From Roseimicrobium sp. ORNL1 (GTDB taxonomy: Bacteria > Verrucomicrobiota > Verrucomicrobiia > Verrucomicrobiales > Verrucomicrobiaceae): a stretch of 64,000 nt of DNA. The translations under genes were made by a program, and so were the position numbers. The DNA lies in NCBI RefSeq assembly GCF_011044495.1, contig NZ_CP049143.1:3658001-3722000 (forward strand), in the 5' to 3' direction. Positions 1 to 9,874 of this stretch are shown in pieces (the first letter of the stretch is position 1; each line of letters begins with the position of its first letter). The notes below the pieces were generated by a model. It did no database searches and was not told the DNA's origin. It saw only the letters and a list, made by a program, of their open reading frames with translations.

Positions 1-616
1 ACTCGCTGGGGAAAATCTCAAATCCGTGCTTCACCATCACCTGCTGGAGCAGGGCGCGGTTCTTCAGAGCTTCGGGGGACACGAGCTTGAAATCTGCCGC
101 AGCCTTCGGAGAGAAATCATCGTAGCCGGTCGGCATGGGAAGCTCCGTTCCCGTCTTCAGATCGATGAGCGTGAGATCCACCGCGGCGCCCCGGTTGTGC
201 CGTGAACCCTTGGCAGGATCTGCCACATAATTGGGATCGGGAAGCGTCTTCCAGAATTCATACTGCACCGAGCGGGGGCGGTAGCCGTCCCAAATCTTGA
301 GCCCAAGTCCCTGACCTCCCAGTTCCTTTTGCACGGCAGCGAGTCGATCCACCACCGAGCGACGCAGCAGACAGGTGTTCGATGCATAAAATCTCTTTTT
401 GAAAAAATTCTGTTCGGTGGCGTACGGCAGTGAAATCACGATGCCCGGAATGACAGAACTGACCTCCACGAACTCGTGGCCCGGTTTGAAGGACGAAGGG
501 GAGGGAGGTGGCGCGGGCTGGGAGTCATCCGCCGTGACGCGGTGTGTCAGCGGTAGCGCTGACAGCAGAACCAAGTGCACAATGACCAATGGGAGCCGCC
601 TTGGGAGGGAAGTCAT
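1..616 (-). CDS. D-alanyl-D-alanine dipeptidase, VanX/DdpX family (M15D), 3' end outside window
   Basis: Reading from ATG at 616 down to the window edge gives 205 residues with no stop, so the gene is cut off at base 1. It starts with a probable signal segment (hydrophobic residues 8-24). The zinc site of M15D peptidases is visible as SRHNRGAAVDL, with His140 and Asp147 as ligands, and the conserved GYRPR stretch lies at 111-115. The family removes D-Ala-D-Ala from peptidoglycan precursors or turnover products. The signal segment suggests action in the periplasm, i.e. recycling of wall peptides rather than vancomycin resistance; no van genes are nearby. The final catalytic Glu and last His lie beyond the window, so activity cannot be judged. 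It is divergent from cstA, with 113 bp between them. Confidence 0.85.
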   Translation of the reverse strand, partial: MTSLPRRLPLVIVHLVLLSALPLTHRVTADDSQPAPPPSPSSFKPGHEFVEVSSVIPGIVISLPYATEQNFFKKRFYASNTCLLRRSVVDRLAAVQKELGGQGLGLKIWDGYRPRSVQYEFWKTLPDPNYVADPAKGSRHNRGAAVDLTLIDLKTGTELPMPTGYDDFSPKAAADFKLVSPEALKNRALLQQVMVKHGFEIFPSE

Positions 617-729
617 GGGCAGACCTTAGCACATTTCGTGAGAATCCTGTGTCCAAGGAACCCTCAGAGGTACCTACATGTCTTTGCCGCTTGAAAGTGG
701 CACCCCGCACCGTTAGCCTTTGATTCCTC

Positions 730-2778
<2,049 letters not shown>

Positions 2779-2817
2779 TATTTCGGTTCGTCTGAAGCTC
2801 ACTACTGAAGGTCACTT

Positions 2818-3013
2818 GTGCCGAAGGCCTTGGACTGCGGCAGCCTGCTGCCGCTTTCTAGAGTCCACAGCCTGCTGTGGCGATGGCAGCACTCGTTTGT
2901 AACGTGATGTGCCCGAGAGAAGAACTTGGCGACTTCGTCGCGGTGTAACGTGCAGCAGGCTGCACTGAGGGAAAGCGGCAGCAGGGCTGCACGCAGTCCA
3001 AGGCCTTCGGCAC
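2818..3013. repeat. Dispersed palindromic repeat, copy 1
   Basis: About 196 bp whose outer ends are inverted copies of each other (GTGCCGAAGGCCTTGGACTG at the left, its reverse complement at the right). The inner part contains further short palindromes (CAGCAGGCTG type) and the sequence TTGGCGACTTCGTCGCGGT. Related copies lie near 19722-19985 and 41651-41910. It fills the 322-bp gap between the convergent ends of cstA and the DUF6807 gene. Frames read inside it are not genes. It could fold into a long RNA or DNA hairpin and serve as a two-way terminator, or be a miniature mobile element; no encoded protein or target-site duplication is evident. Confidence 0.8.
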
Positions 3014-3100
3014 CTGAACCAAAAAAACGCGCGTCCCGCCACCAAAGGCAAGAACGCGCGTTCGAAGTCAGGTAAAAGAGTCTCGTGAAAGTCCTGACGC

Positions 3101-4156
3101 CTACTTCTTCTCTGCTGTAGGTTTCGTGTCCTTGCCCTCGGGCTTCGGAGCCTTCGCATCCGCCTTCGGCTGCGGCTTCGGCTTGTTGCCACCAGGTGTC
3201 TTTGTGGCTCCTTCGGCGGGCTTCAGGGTGCTCTTCGGTGTGGGCTCGTTCTTGCCGGTGTATTCGTTCCACGCTTTCTGAATCACGTCTGCGGAAGGCA
3301 GTTCGCCTTCGCCAATCAGGAAACGCACCTTCAGTGTGAGCACTTCATCCTTCTTCACCGCAGTGTCGAAGAACGCACCGAAGCGACCGTAATCACGATA
3401 GGCCGAGATACGCGCCTTCTTCGGGTTGTCCGGGTGATTGAGGTACACCACATTGTAAGTCTTGCCGCCCACAGAATAGCTTTCGCCGAACCAGGGGTAA
3501 TCGAGATCCTTGTGCGCGTTCGCGTTTTCGACCGGGTAGATGTACATCGTCTTCGTGCGATCCACTTCCTGCGCGGGACGATAGTGCAGGCCGGCATGCT
3601 CGGGGTCACCACTGAGAATGGTGTCACCCACGAGGGCCTTCACCTTGTGGGTCACGTCCACCACGTTGTAGAAGGGTGCAGTCGCGGGAGGAAAGGAGAA
3701 GGTGCGCTCATCCTGGAGAATGGGCGGGGCACCGGCTTCTCCGTCCCACTTCACGAGGGAAGTGATGGAAAGCGTGTCGCCATCGGCTTTCTCTTCGAGG
3801 AACTTCTCATGCACCTGGTCGCCGCCCTTCATGTGCCAGCGGTCGTAGGTCTTGCCATCCACGGTGATTTTGTTCCAGCCAAGATAGATGCCACGATGAT
3901 GGGTGAAGTCTCCACCCGCGCCCTTGGTGATGGGGCCACTGCCCGCCGCGTCGAAGATGTGCAGGTAGGGCTTGTAGGTTTCATGTGCTTTCTCGGGCGT
4001 GGACTTGTCGTGCGCCGTCATGTAGCGGGCGATGGTCTTGCCATCACGTACCACATCGAGATGCTGGCCAGCGGTTTCCTTCAGTGCAGAGTCAGCCGCA
4101 GGTGCGGTCGCAGCGAAGGCGAGGAAGAGGAGATAGGAAAGGTGCTTCAGTTTCAT
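3101..4156 (-). CDS. Secreted DUF6807 (PmoA-like) family protein
   Basis: 351 residues from ATG at 4156, the start that places a Sec signal (MKLKHLSYLLFLAFAATAPA) at the very N-terminus; an upstream frame extension of 19 residues was rejected. The body (about 25-290) matches the DUF6807 family, often labelled methane oxygenase PmoA although unrelated to particulate methane monooxygenase; signs are the HHRGIYLGWNKI stretch and the DYPWFGESYSVGG region. The last 60 residues are a low-complexity Lys/Pro/Thr tail unusual for the family. Such proteins are frequent in Verrucomicrobiota and Planctomycetota secretomes and are thought to act on sugars, but the reaction is unknown. Its stop is convergent with cstA across repeat copy 1. 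It lies 60 bp downstream of the SGNH gene on the same strand, so the two may form an operon. Confidence 0.8.
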   Translation of the reverse strand: MKLKHLSYLLFLAFAATAPAADSALKETAGQHLDVVRDGKTIARYMTAHDKSTPEKAHETYKPYLHIFDAAGSGPITKGAGGDFTHHRGIYLGWNKITVDGKTYDRWHMKGGDQVHEKFLEEKADGDTLSITSLVKWDGEAGAPPILQDERTFSFPPATAPFYNVVDVTHKVKALVGDTILSGDPEHAGLHYRPAQEVDRTKTMYIYPVENANAHKDLDYPWFGESYSVGGKTYNVVYLNHPDNPKKARISAYRDYGRFGAFFDTAVKKDEVLTLKVRFLIGEGELPSADVIQKAWNEYTGKNEPTPKSTLKPAEGATKTPGGNKPKPQPKADAKAPKPEGKDTKPTAEKK

Positions 4157-4216
4157 GAGGACAAGGGGGGAACGTTTGCGAAGAAGGAAGAGACGGGAAG
4201 GGGAGAAGAGCACGGT

Positions 4217-4921
4217 TTATTTCTTGGGCAAGTGCTGCTCAATCGCAGCAGCCACCGCATGGCCCTGCATCACGCGGGCATCTGTCTTCCAATGGAACTG
4301 GTCCCCGGAAGCCAGGGAAAGCTTTGGAGACATCAGTGAATACAGATCATTGATGGGCACCTTGCTGGCCTTCATCACATTTGCCGCCATGCGGTTGTGC
4401 TCGAGGATGGTCGCATTGATCACCGGATCCAACTCCTCTGGTTTGCCCTTCACGGTCACGGGTGTGGTGCTGGCCCAGATGAGCTTTGCCTGAGGTGCGC
4501 CCGCACGGAGGTTGTCCACCATCTTCTGGGTCAGTGGCTCGAACTTGCCCTCCGGGATGCGCCCCTTCTGCCAGCCGTGCAGACCAAGGTTGAAGTGAAT
4601 CACATCATACTTGTGCGTCGCAAGGATTTCCGAGATGGCCTTGGGTAGTTCACCCGAAGCCTGGGATACAGGCGTCACCCACGCATCCACATTCGCCTTC
4701 CCGTCCAGATCCTTGCGCAAGGTCTCCAGATAGCCTCCAAGGATGGAGTCACCGATGCACAGGACGCGGGGCAGAGAGGCATCCTTCACCTCTGCCTCGC
4801 GTACCCCCCAGCCACCTTTGCCCGGAGGCAGGCGCTTGTCCGACTCCTTCGCGTTTTGCACCTGGGCAGACGCTGAAGTTGCGAGGAAGAGGAGCGGCAG
4901 GATGGCACAGAAAAATCTCAT
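4217..4921 (-). CDS. Secreted SGNH/GDSL-type hydrolase
   Basis: 234 residues from ATG at 4921. This start yields a Sec signal (MRFFCAILPLLFLATSASA); the longer open frame upstream runs through a perfect palindrome and is not credible. Block I of the SGNH fold is LCIGDSILGGY with the nucleophile Ser59, and the C-terminal Asp-x-x-His pair is D207/H210 in SGDQFHW. The HFNLGLHGW stretch near 120 would be the Asn-containing block III. These enzymes are usually esterases that deacylate polysaccharides or small esters. It is divergent from a second SGNH-like gene at 5204 and followed on the same strand by the DUF6807 gene, which hints at a small carbohydrate-processing locus. The substrate is unknown. 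Confidence 0.82.
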   Translation of the reverse strand: MRFFCAILPLLFLATSASAQVQNAKESDKRLPPGKGGWGVREAEVKDASLPRVLCIGDSILGGYLETLRKDLDGKANVDAWVTPVSQASGELPKAISEILATHKYDVIHFNLGLHGWQKGRIPEGKFEPLTQKMVDNLRAGAPQAKLIWASTTPVTVKGKPEELDPVINATILEHNRMAANVMKASKVPINDLYSLMSPKLSLASGDQFHWKTDARVMQGHAVAAAIEQHLPKK

Positions 4922-5019
4922 GAGGGAAGTAGCGCAGGCGGATTGCAGGAGGCTTTGTTCAACGTATTCCGCCGCCCCTTCATTGCGGCCGGATGGGAAT
5001 TTATATATGCGCCTTGCGC

Positions 5020-5101
5020 AACGTAGCTCGCGAGTCCCTTCGCGAGTCATCAGGAGCCAGCCAACCGGAAAAGCCTCGCGAAGGGACTCGCGAGCTACGT
5101 T
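5020..5101. repeat. Perfect 27-bp inverted repeat between divergent genes
   Basis: Bases 5020-5046 are the exact reverse complement of 5075-5101, with a 28-bp spacer. The arms contain GTAGCTCGCGAGTCCCTTCG. The element sits between the divergent SGNH genes. A shorter relative ending in the same GCGAGCTACGTT is at 61842-61868, so this is a dispersed family rather than a one-off hairpin. It could form a stable stem in RNA or a cruciform. There is no T-run, so it is not a simple terminator. Confidence 0.8.
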
Positions 5102-5203
5102 AAGATGCGTGCGTTCGCTATCCCTCGGCACGAACGTTTTGTCCTTGCCGCCCTTGCGTTAGCCCACTCTCATGCGAGACACGCTTTCGTCCATTTTTCC
5201 ACC

Positions 5204-6568
5204 ATGCCCGGTCACAACACTTCCATTCCCCGCCGCACCTTCCTTGTTCAACTGGCAGCCGGCTGCTCGGCAGCAGGGGCGATGGGACAGACTCTCCAGA
5301 GCAAGGATGCTCCGGCGCTCCCGGCGGTGAATGCGCTCTCACCGCTCAAGAAAAAGCTCGGGGAGGGGAAGTCAGCCACGCTGCTCATCATTTCCGACAG
5401 CACCGGCTACAAGGATGTCTCCGGCACGCGGCGTTTCATCCGCTGGCTGGCCACCCAGTTTCCGTCCCATCGTGTCACGGAATCCTATTGGGCGGAGTGG
5501 GAGACGAAGGCGCCGACGGGTCCGCGCAATTATGGTGTGCCCATCGTCATCGCGGAGGGCACGTCCAAAGCCACGTTCACCATTCTCAATGCCGTGCTGC
5601 CTGGCTCCGTAGCTCAAGCCATGATTGATGGCTCCCGGTGGGCGAATGTGATTGCGCCGCTGAACAAGGAGGCGCCGGATCTCATCCTCTGGAATCACGG
5701 TCACAATCATCAAGCGGCCTTATCACCCAAAGACTATCCGTACGGACGCGGCGGTTTCCTTGCACCACTGGGCCGCGTGGGCATGGAATTTCCCAAGACT
5801 CCGCAGGCCGCCATCATTCAAAACCCCTGGCGGGACAATGATGGCTATGACCGGGTGCGTGATTGGTGGCTTTCCACGGCAGAGGCCATGCCCGCCCTGA
5901 CGCTCATTGATGGCCACACTCCCTTCATCGAGCAAAAGAAAAGCGCCGACCTGTACCAGGACAATGTGCATCCCAGCGAGCGTGGCTATGCCTTGATCTA
6001 CCAACGGCTCGTCGCGGCGTGGGAATCCACCACGCCGCAAGCGGAGGTATCCACGGTCTGCTGGTCAAATCAAGCTGCGGAACCTCTGGTAGCCAATGGC
6101 GACCTTGCTGACTGGACAGGCGAGCTGCCCAAGAACTGGAGACTCATCAATGGTGCTTCCGCACGCAAAGATACGGAGCACACGTTCCGCAATGCGCCCT
6201 ATGCGTTGGCGCTCACTGGCACCAAACAGAATGATGGTCTGCAAATCAGCATCACCGGCGCGGCCCTGGCCAAGGTGAAGGGAAAGACCGTCAGCTTTGC
6301 CGTTCTCTGTTACGTCCCAAGTGAGGCTGAGCAAGATATCCAGGTGAAGTTCACCACGAACTCCAGCGACCGCGTCACTGGCTCTGCCCAGTTTGCGCGT
6401 GACAATTGGAAATGGATCGTCATGGCGGGATGCCCCGTCCCAGCCGATGCCAGCCTGGCCTTTGTGGGCATCTTCCGCTCCTTCGCAAAACCACCCACCA
6501 CCGACGTGCCATTCTACATCCAGAAGGTGGTCATCGTGGAAGGCGACGCTCCCAGAGGTGGGATGTAG
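5204..6568 (+). CDS. Tat-exported SGNH-like hydrolase with C-terminal beta domain
   Basis: 454 residues from ATG at 5204, chosen because it puts a twin-arginine signal (SIPRRTFLVQLAAG, Arg10-Arg11) at the N-terminus; the upstream ATG at 5105 would bury it. The SGNH nucleophile region is LLIISDSTGYK (Ser66), a LWNHGHNHQ stretch follows in block III position, and DNVHPSERG near 246 supplies the C-terminal Asp and His. Residues about 290-454 form a separate beta-rich domain, probably a carbohydrate-binding-like jelly roll. Tat export indicates folding before export. It is divergent from the Sec-exported SGNH gene, so the two may act on related substrates. Substrate and exact esterase type cannot be told from sequence. 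Confidence 0.78.
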   Translation: MPGHNTSIPRRTFLVQLAAGCSAAGAMGQTLQSKDAPALPAVNALSPLKKKLGEGKSATLLIISDSTGYKDVSGTRRFIRWLATQFPSHRVTESYWAEWETKAPTGPRNYGVPIVIAEGTSKATFTILNAVLPGSVAQAMIDGSRWANVIAPLNKEAPDLILWNHGHNHQAALSPKDYPYGRGGFLAPLGRVGMEFPKTPQAAIIQNPWRDNDGYDRVRDWWLSTAEAMPALTLIDGHTPFIEQKKSADLYQDNVHPSERGYALIYQRLVAAWESTTPQAEVSTVCWSNQAAEPLVANGDLADWTGELPKNWRLINGASARKDTEHTFRNAPYALALTGTKQNDGLQISITGAALAKVKGKTVSFAVLCYVPSEAEQDIQVKFTTNSSDRVTGSAQFARDNWKWIVMAGCPVPADASLAFVGIFRSFAKPPTTDVPFYIQKVVIVEGDAPRGGM

Positions 6569-6756
6569 AGCGACCCTAGACCGGAGATAGCCGTCTATCG
6601 GTCTGCTCCACACTTGCACTTGGGTAGCAACACAAACAGGCAGACAGAGCACTAGCAACCCAAAATTTTTCAGAAACAGCGAGGTCTAATACAACAAACA
6701 AGCTCACAGCTTTAATGCGGACCGAATGTCCGTAAGCAATCCCAAGCGTGCGCACG

Positions 6757-7443
6757 TCAACTCAACTCAAGCGTCGAAAGCTGGTCCAGAAAGTATTGGA
6801 GGCTTACCTGCTCTGTAGCAGCAAAACTGAGCCTCGCCGGGGTGCGAAACTCCTTAGAGGCATGCTTGTAGCGGTCTACGTGGTTGCTAAAAGCTTTGCT
6901 GTCTTTGTCTATCCACAATTTTTCATTCTTCAGTCTCTGTGCTTGCCGCACTTTAGCCGCACACTTTGTTCTAACGCGTTGTTTGCCTTTTGCGCTTTCC
7001 CACAGAGGGAGTAGCCAACATTCAATTTCGTCTACTGGTATAGCAAAGATTAGTTTCTTTCCATACTCACAAAGCAGCTCGCAAGAGGTCTCTTTACGCA
7101 GTCTGCGTATGATGCGCCTAATAAGGGTTGGCACGTCGAGTTCAACGCCATTTTCTCGTCTGGCCACGTCAAACCCTGCATCCTCGCATCTGTCACTGTC
7201 GACGTGAATTACAATATAGTCTAGATAGGCAAGATCCCCTTCAAAGACTCCATCGCGGAGGTAGGCGAAAATTTGGTTCCATCCTCCCCATTTTTCCGCT
7301 TCATAGTTTGCGCTACTCTGGTCCGTTAGTGGGCGTCTATACGTAACCGTAAGTTCATTCGTCTTGTCTCGAAAGAACCCTTTTAAAATGTTTTCCAGGA
7401 CCGGATGGTCCGTTTTGCCTTCCGCAACCAACCCAATTCTCAT
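6757..7443 (-). CDS. TOPRIM-like (DUF4276-type) partner of AAA ATPase
   Basis: 228 residues. The N-terminus VAEGKTDHPVLE with Glu8, then VIHVDSDRCED with Asp82 and Asp84, fit the Glu plus Asp-x-Asp metal site of the TOPRIM fold seen in OLD nucleases, DUF4276 and DUF4435 proteins. A conserved-looking PVDEIECWLL stretch at about 136-145 also resembles DUF4276. The gene begins 5 bp after the stop of the ATPase gene at 7449, so the two are translationally linked. TOPRIM-fold partners of such ATPases act as nucleases or RNA cutters in several phage-defence systems; here that role is inferred from architecture. Base composition of this pair is visibly more AT-rich than flanking genes, which suggests acquisition by transfer. 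Confidence 0.72.
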   Translation of the reverse strand: MRIGLVAEGKTDHPVLENILKGFFRDKTNELTVTYRRPLTDQSSANYEAEKWGGWNQIFAYLRDGVFEGDLAYLDYIVIHVDSDRCEDAGFDVARRENGVELDVPTLIRRIIRRLRKETSCELLCEYGKKLIFAIPVDEIECWLLPLWESAKGKQRVRTKCAAKVRQAQRLKNEKLWIDKDSKAFSNHVDRYKHASKEFRTPARLSFAATEQVSLQYFLDQLSTLELS

Positions 7444-7448
7444 GCCGA

Positions 7449-8702
7449 TTAAAAATTTTTCGGAAGCCCTCCCAAGAGACCATTCAAAAATGCCTCAGAC
7501 AATTTTGGTGGGAGACTCTTGCCTTGAACTGCCTTCGGCGGGCGCACTCTTTCAATTTCGGTGGCTCCCGATTCGCCCCGGGAAATGGCGTACAGCCGCT
7601 GGTTCTCATCATGAAGATTGAGTCCATCCAACAGAGCAGGATTGTGTGTTGTAATTATGACCTGCTTATCGTGCTTTGCGGCAAGTTCGACCAGTTGCCG
7701 CATAAGTTCTGTCGCCAATTTGGGATTGAAAGAAGCGTCCACGTTATCGATGGCAAAGAATTTCGGCGTGTTGAAGCTCGTAAAAAGTAGGAAATAAAAG
7801 AGTAGGAACAAAAGGCCTTCATTGCTTGTCCTCTGATCAATCCAGACACTGTCATACATATACTTATCCTGAAAAGACAGTGTGCGCTCCCCGTGCCCTA
7901 AGTCTTCAGGAATTTTGACGTCTTGAACCCAATCGAGAACATTCAGAAAATCTAACAAACTTTTCTTAAACTCGTCCTTTCGCTCGCGAAGAATTTTTTG
8001 AAACAGCCCGAACAGGCCTTGCCCACGAGGACCCATTGGGAGAACTTGTCCCTCCTCTTCAAAGACCCTAAGGGTTGCATAGTCGGGGGCATAAATCATG
8101 AAATCCGACAGTTGCTCGGAAAATTTCGCCTTGAGCTTTGCCAGCTTTTCCAAGCCGGTACGCATCTGGCTCTCTGTTCCTTGATGACCTGTAACAAATT
8201 CGGAAAGCGCAAACGAAGTGAGAAGCTTGGGAAGCACGCGCCTTACATTTTTTTTCACATTCTCATCGTCTATTTGAGCTAAAGAATCCTCGATCTGGGG
8301 GGCGAGTTGTGATAAGAATCCGCTTGGTTCGACACTGTCAAATAGTGGCCAATGTTCGGTTACGATGAGTTCGTTGCCCTTTGGATTGGGAATAACTCGA
8401 ACCCCGAAATCGGTTTTACTTTCCGAAATCGTGGCCGTAATTTCGGCGATCACGTCAGATGAATCATCGGTTTCCAACGGAAACATCGATAAATACTTGA
8501 ATGGCTCTGTCTCCCGCATTCCTCGTGCAACCAAATTGACGCGGTCGGCCTTTTTAGCAATCCCTGCCCCGAGCATTAAGATCGCTTCAAGAATATTACT
8601 TTTGCCGCAGCCGTTCGCTCCAATGAGGACGTTCACCCTTCCTAAGCCAAGGGTGACATCCTTTACCGACTTGAAATTTCTGACTGAAATAGAAGAGATC
8701 AT
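7449..8702 (-). CDS. AAA ATPase (AAA_21/OLD-like) of a two-gene ATPase-TOPRIM unit
   Basis: 417 residues beginning MISSISVRNFKSVKDVTL, the usual N-terminal strand of SMC/RecF-type ATPases. Walker A is GANGCGKSN at 28-36, the D-loop/Walker B region is FFAIDNVDASFNP with Asp319, and the switch His is H353 in VIITTHNPALLDGL. The residue after Asp319 is Asn rather than the Glu found in most ABC-type ATPases; to my recollection this variant also occurs in other stand-alone defence ATPases. The middle (about 100-290) is the variable lid region. The TOPRIM-like gene follows after 5 bp. Pairs of this kind resemble AbiL- or PARIS-like abortive infection modules, but neither assignment can be made without a profile search. 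Foreign-looking base composition supports horizontal acquisition. Confidence 0.8.
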   Translation of the reverse strand: MISSISVRNFKSVKDVTLGLGRVNVLIGANGCGKSNILEAILMLGAGIAKKADRVNLVARGMRETEPFKYLSMFPLETDDSSDVIAEITATISESKTDFGVRVIPNPKGNELIVTEHWPLFDSVEPSGFLSQLAPQIEDSLAQIDDENVKKNVRRVLPKLLTSFALSEFVTGHQGTESQMRTGLEKLAKLKAKFSEQLSDFMIYAPDYATLRVFEEEGQVLPMGPRGQGLFGLFQKILRERKDEFKKSLLDFLNVLDWVQDVKIPEDLGHGERTLSFQDKYMYDSVWIDQRTSNEGLLFLLFYFLLFTSFNTPKFFAIDNVDASFNPKLATELMRQLVELAAKHDKQVIITTHNPALLDGLNLHDENQRLYAISRGESGATEIERVRPPKAVQGKSLPPKLSEAFLNGLLGGLPKNF

Positions 8703-8757
8703 GGAGCGAACTTAGATGCCAACTGTACGCTTAGGAGTGTAATCCAGTTGATATCCA

Positions 8758-9600
8758 TCAGCCCACCAGCGGCAGGAGGTTCTCCTTGCACCACTCGCCG
8801 TTCTGGCGAGTCACGCCGTCCGGGTCGCCGATGGCGTCGTGGCACTCATCTTCGCAGACGATCCAGCCTTCGTAATTGCGGAGGGTGAGCCACTCGGTGA
8901 TCTTGTGGAAGTCGAGCTTGCCGGTACCCATCTGGGCCCACGGCTCAGGACCGTTCCCGGAGAAGTCCTTATAATGGATGTGGTTCACGAGATGGCCCCA
9001 CTTGGTCATGGTCTCGATGACATCCATGCCGCCACGAATGATGTGGCCCACGTCCGGAGTCCAGCCGGTGACGGTGGGGTCGATGCTGTTGAGCACTACA
9101 TCATAGTCGTCCTGGGTGCGGACCACGGAGGAGGGGGGGCTGTTCGGGTGGAAGGAGCACACCAGACCGGCATCCACGGCGCGGCGGCTGACGGCGTTCA
9201 CGTTTTTCGCCAGGTTCATGCGGCGCTCCTGCAGGTTCTTGCGGTTGCTGGGGAGGGGCACGGTACCCAGCTTGGCGCCGGGGAAATGCTTCAGGGTGGC
9301 GATGGCGTAGTCGGCAGCGGCGCGCTCGGCGTCGTTTTCCTTTTCACCGTTCCAGCCGCAAACCAGGGCAAGGCCCGCGAGCTTCATGTTGTGCTTGGCC
9401 AGGGTGTCCTTGAGCTTGGCAGGATCCTTGAAATCGCCCAGCCAGTAGGTGGGGAAGGGCTCCAGGACCATGGGCTCGATGCTGGTGAAACCGGACTCGG
9501 CGGCCACCTTGATCATGTGGTCTAGCTTGTTGTCGTAGGCGGAGCCGGTGCCCTGCATGAACCAGGTGTACACCTGGGACCCGAATTCGATTTTTGCCAT
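8758..9600 (-). CDS. Sugar phosphate isomerase/epimerase (xylose isomerase-like TIM barrel)
   Basis: 280 residues from ATG at 9600; a longer frame to 9783 lacks family features and was trimmed. The fold is the AP endonuclease 2 / IolE-type TIM barrel: EPMVLEPFPTYW near 38-49, SFHPNSPPS, then GWTPDVGHIIRGGMD and NHIHYKDFSG with metal-binding Asp/His residues, and IVCEDECHD near the C-terminus. Members include inosose dehydratases and 3-keto-sugar epimerases. There is no signal peptide, so it is cytoplasmic, unlike many relatives in this phylum that carry Tat signals. It is divergent from the large ATPase gene, with about 270 bp between them. Substrate is unknown. Confidence 0.85.
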   Translation of the reverse strand: MAKIEFGSQVYTWFMQGTGSAYDNKLDHMIKVAAESGFTSIEPMVLEPFPTYWLGDFKDPAKLKDTLAKHNMKLAGLALVCGWNGEKENDAERAAADYAIATLKHFPGAKLGTVPLPSNRKNLQERRMNLAKNVNAVSRRAVDAGLVCSFHPNSPPSSVVRTQDDYDVVLNSIDPTVTGWTPDVGHIIRGGMDVIETMTKWGHLVNHIHYKDFSGNGPEPWAQMGTGKLDFHKITEWLTLRNYEGWIVCEDECHDAIGDPDGVTRQNGEWCKENLLPLVG

Positions 9601-9874
9601 GGTATCGTGTCTTGTGTTTGGGTTGAGGTTATGCGAAAGAGAAGAGCGCGATGCTGGCGGAGCCCCCCGCCAAAGTCCAGCGGGAAGTTGTGGCACCGGA
9701 TGGCAAAGTCGGACGTATGCATTTTTTGAAGCCTTCGCACCTTGTGTCTCTGCAACGGCAGCAACAAGTTGCACGTCGTGCAATTTCCCTTAACAAAGGC
9801 AAATTTGTTCGTGTGTCGGCCCGCGATCTTTATTAAACTTGAGTCCCCTTTCCAAAAAAACCGTCACTTTTGCC

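Noticed and set aside
1-616. Vancomycin resistance (vanX) locus
   Set aside because: The protein has the M15D dipeptidase site, but a signal peptide is present and no vanA/vanH or regulators adjoin; a wall-recycling enzyme is the better reading.
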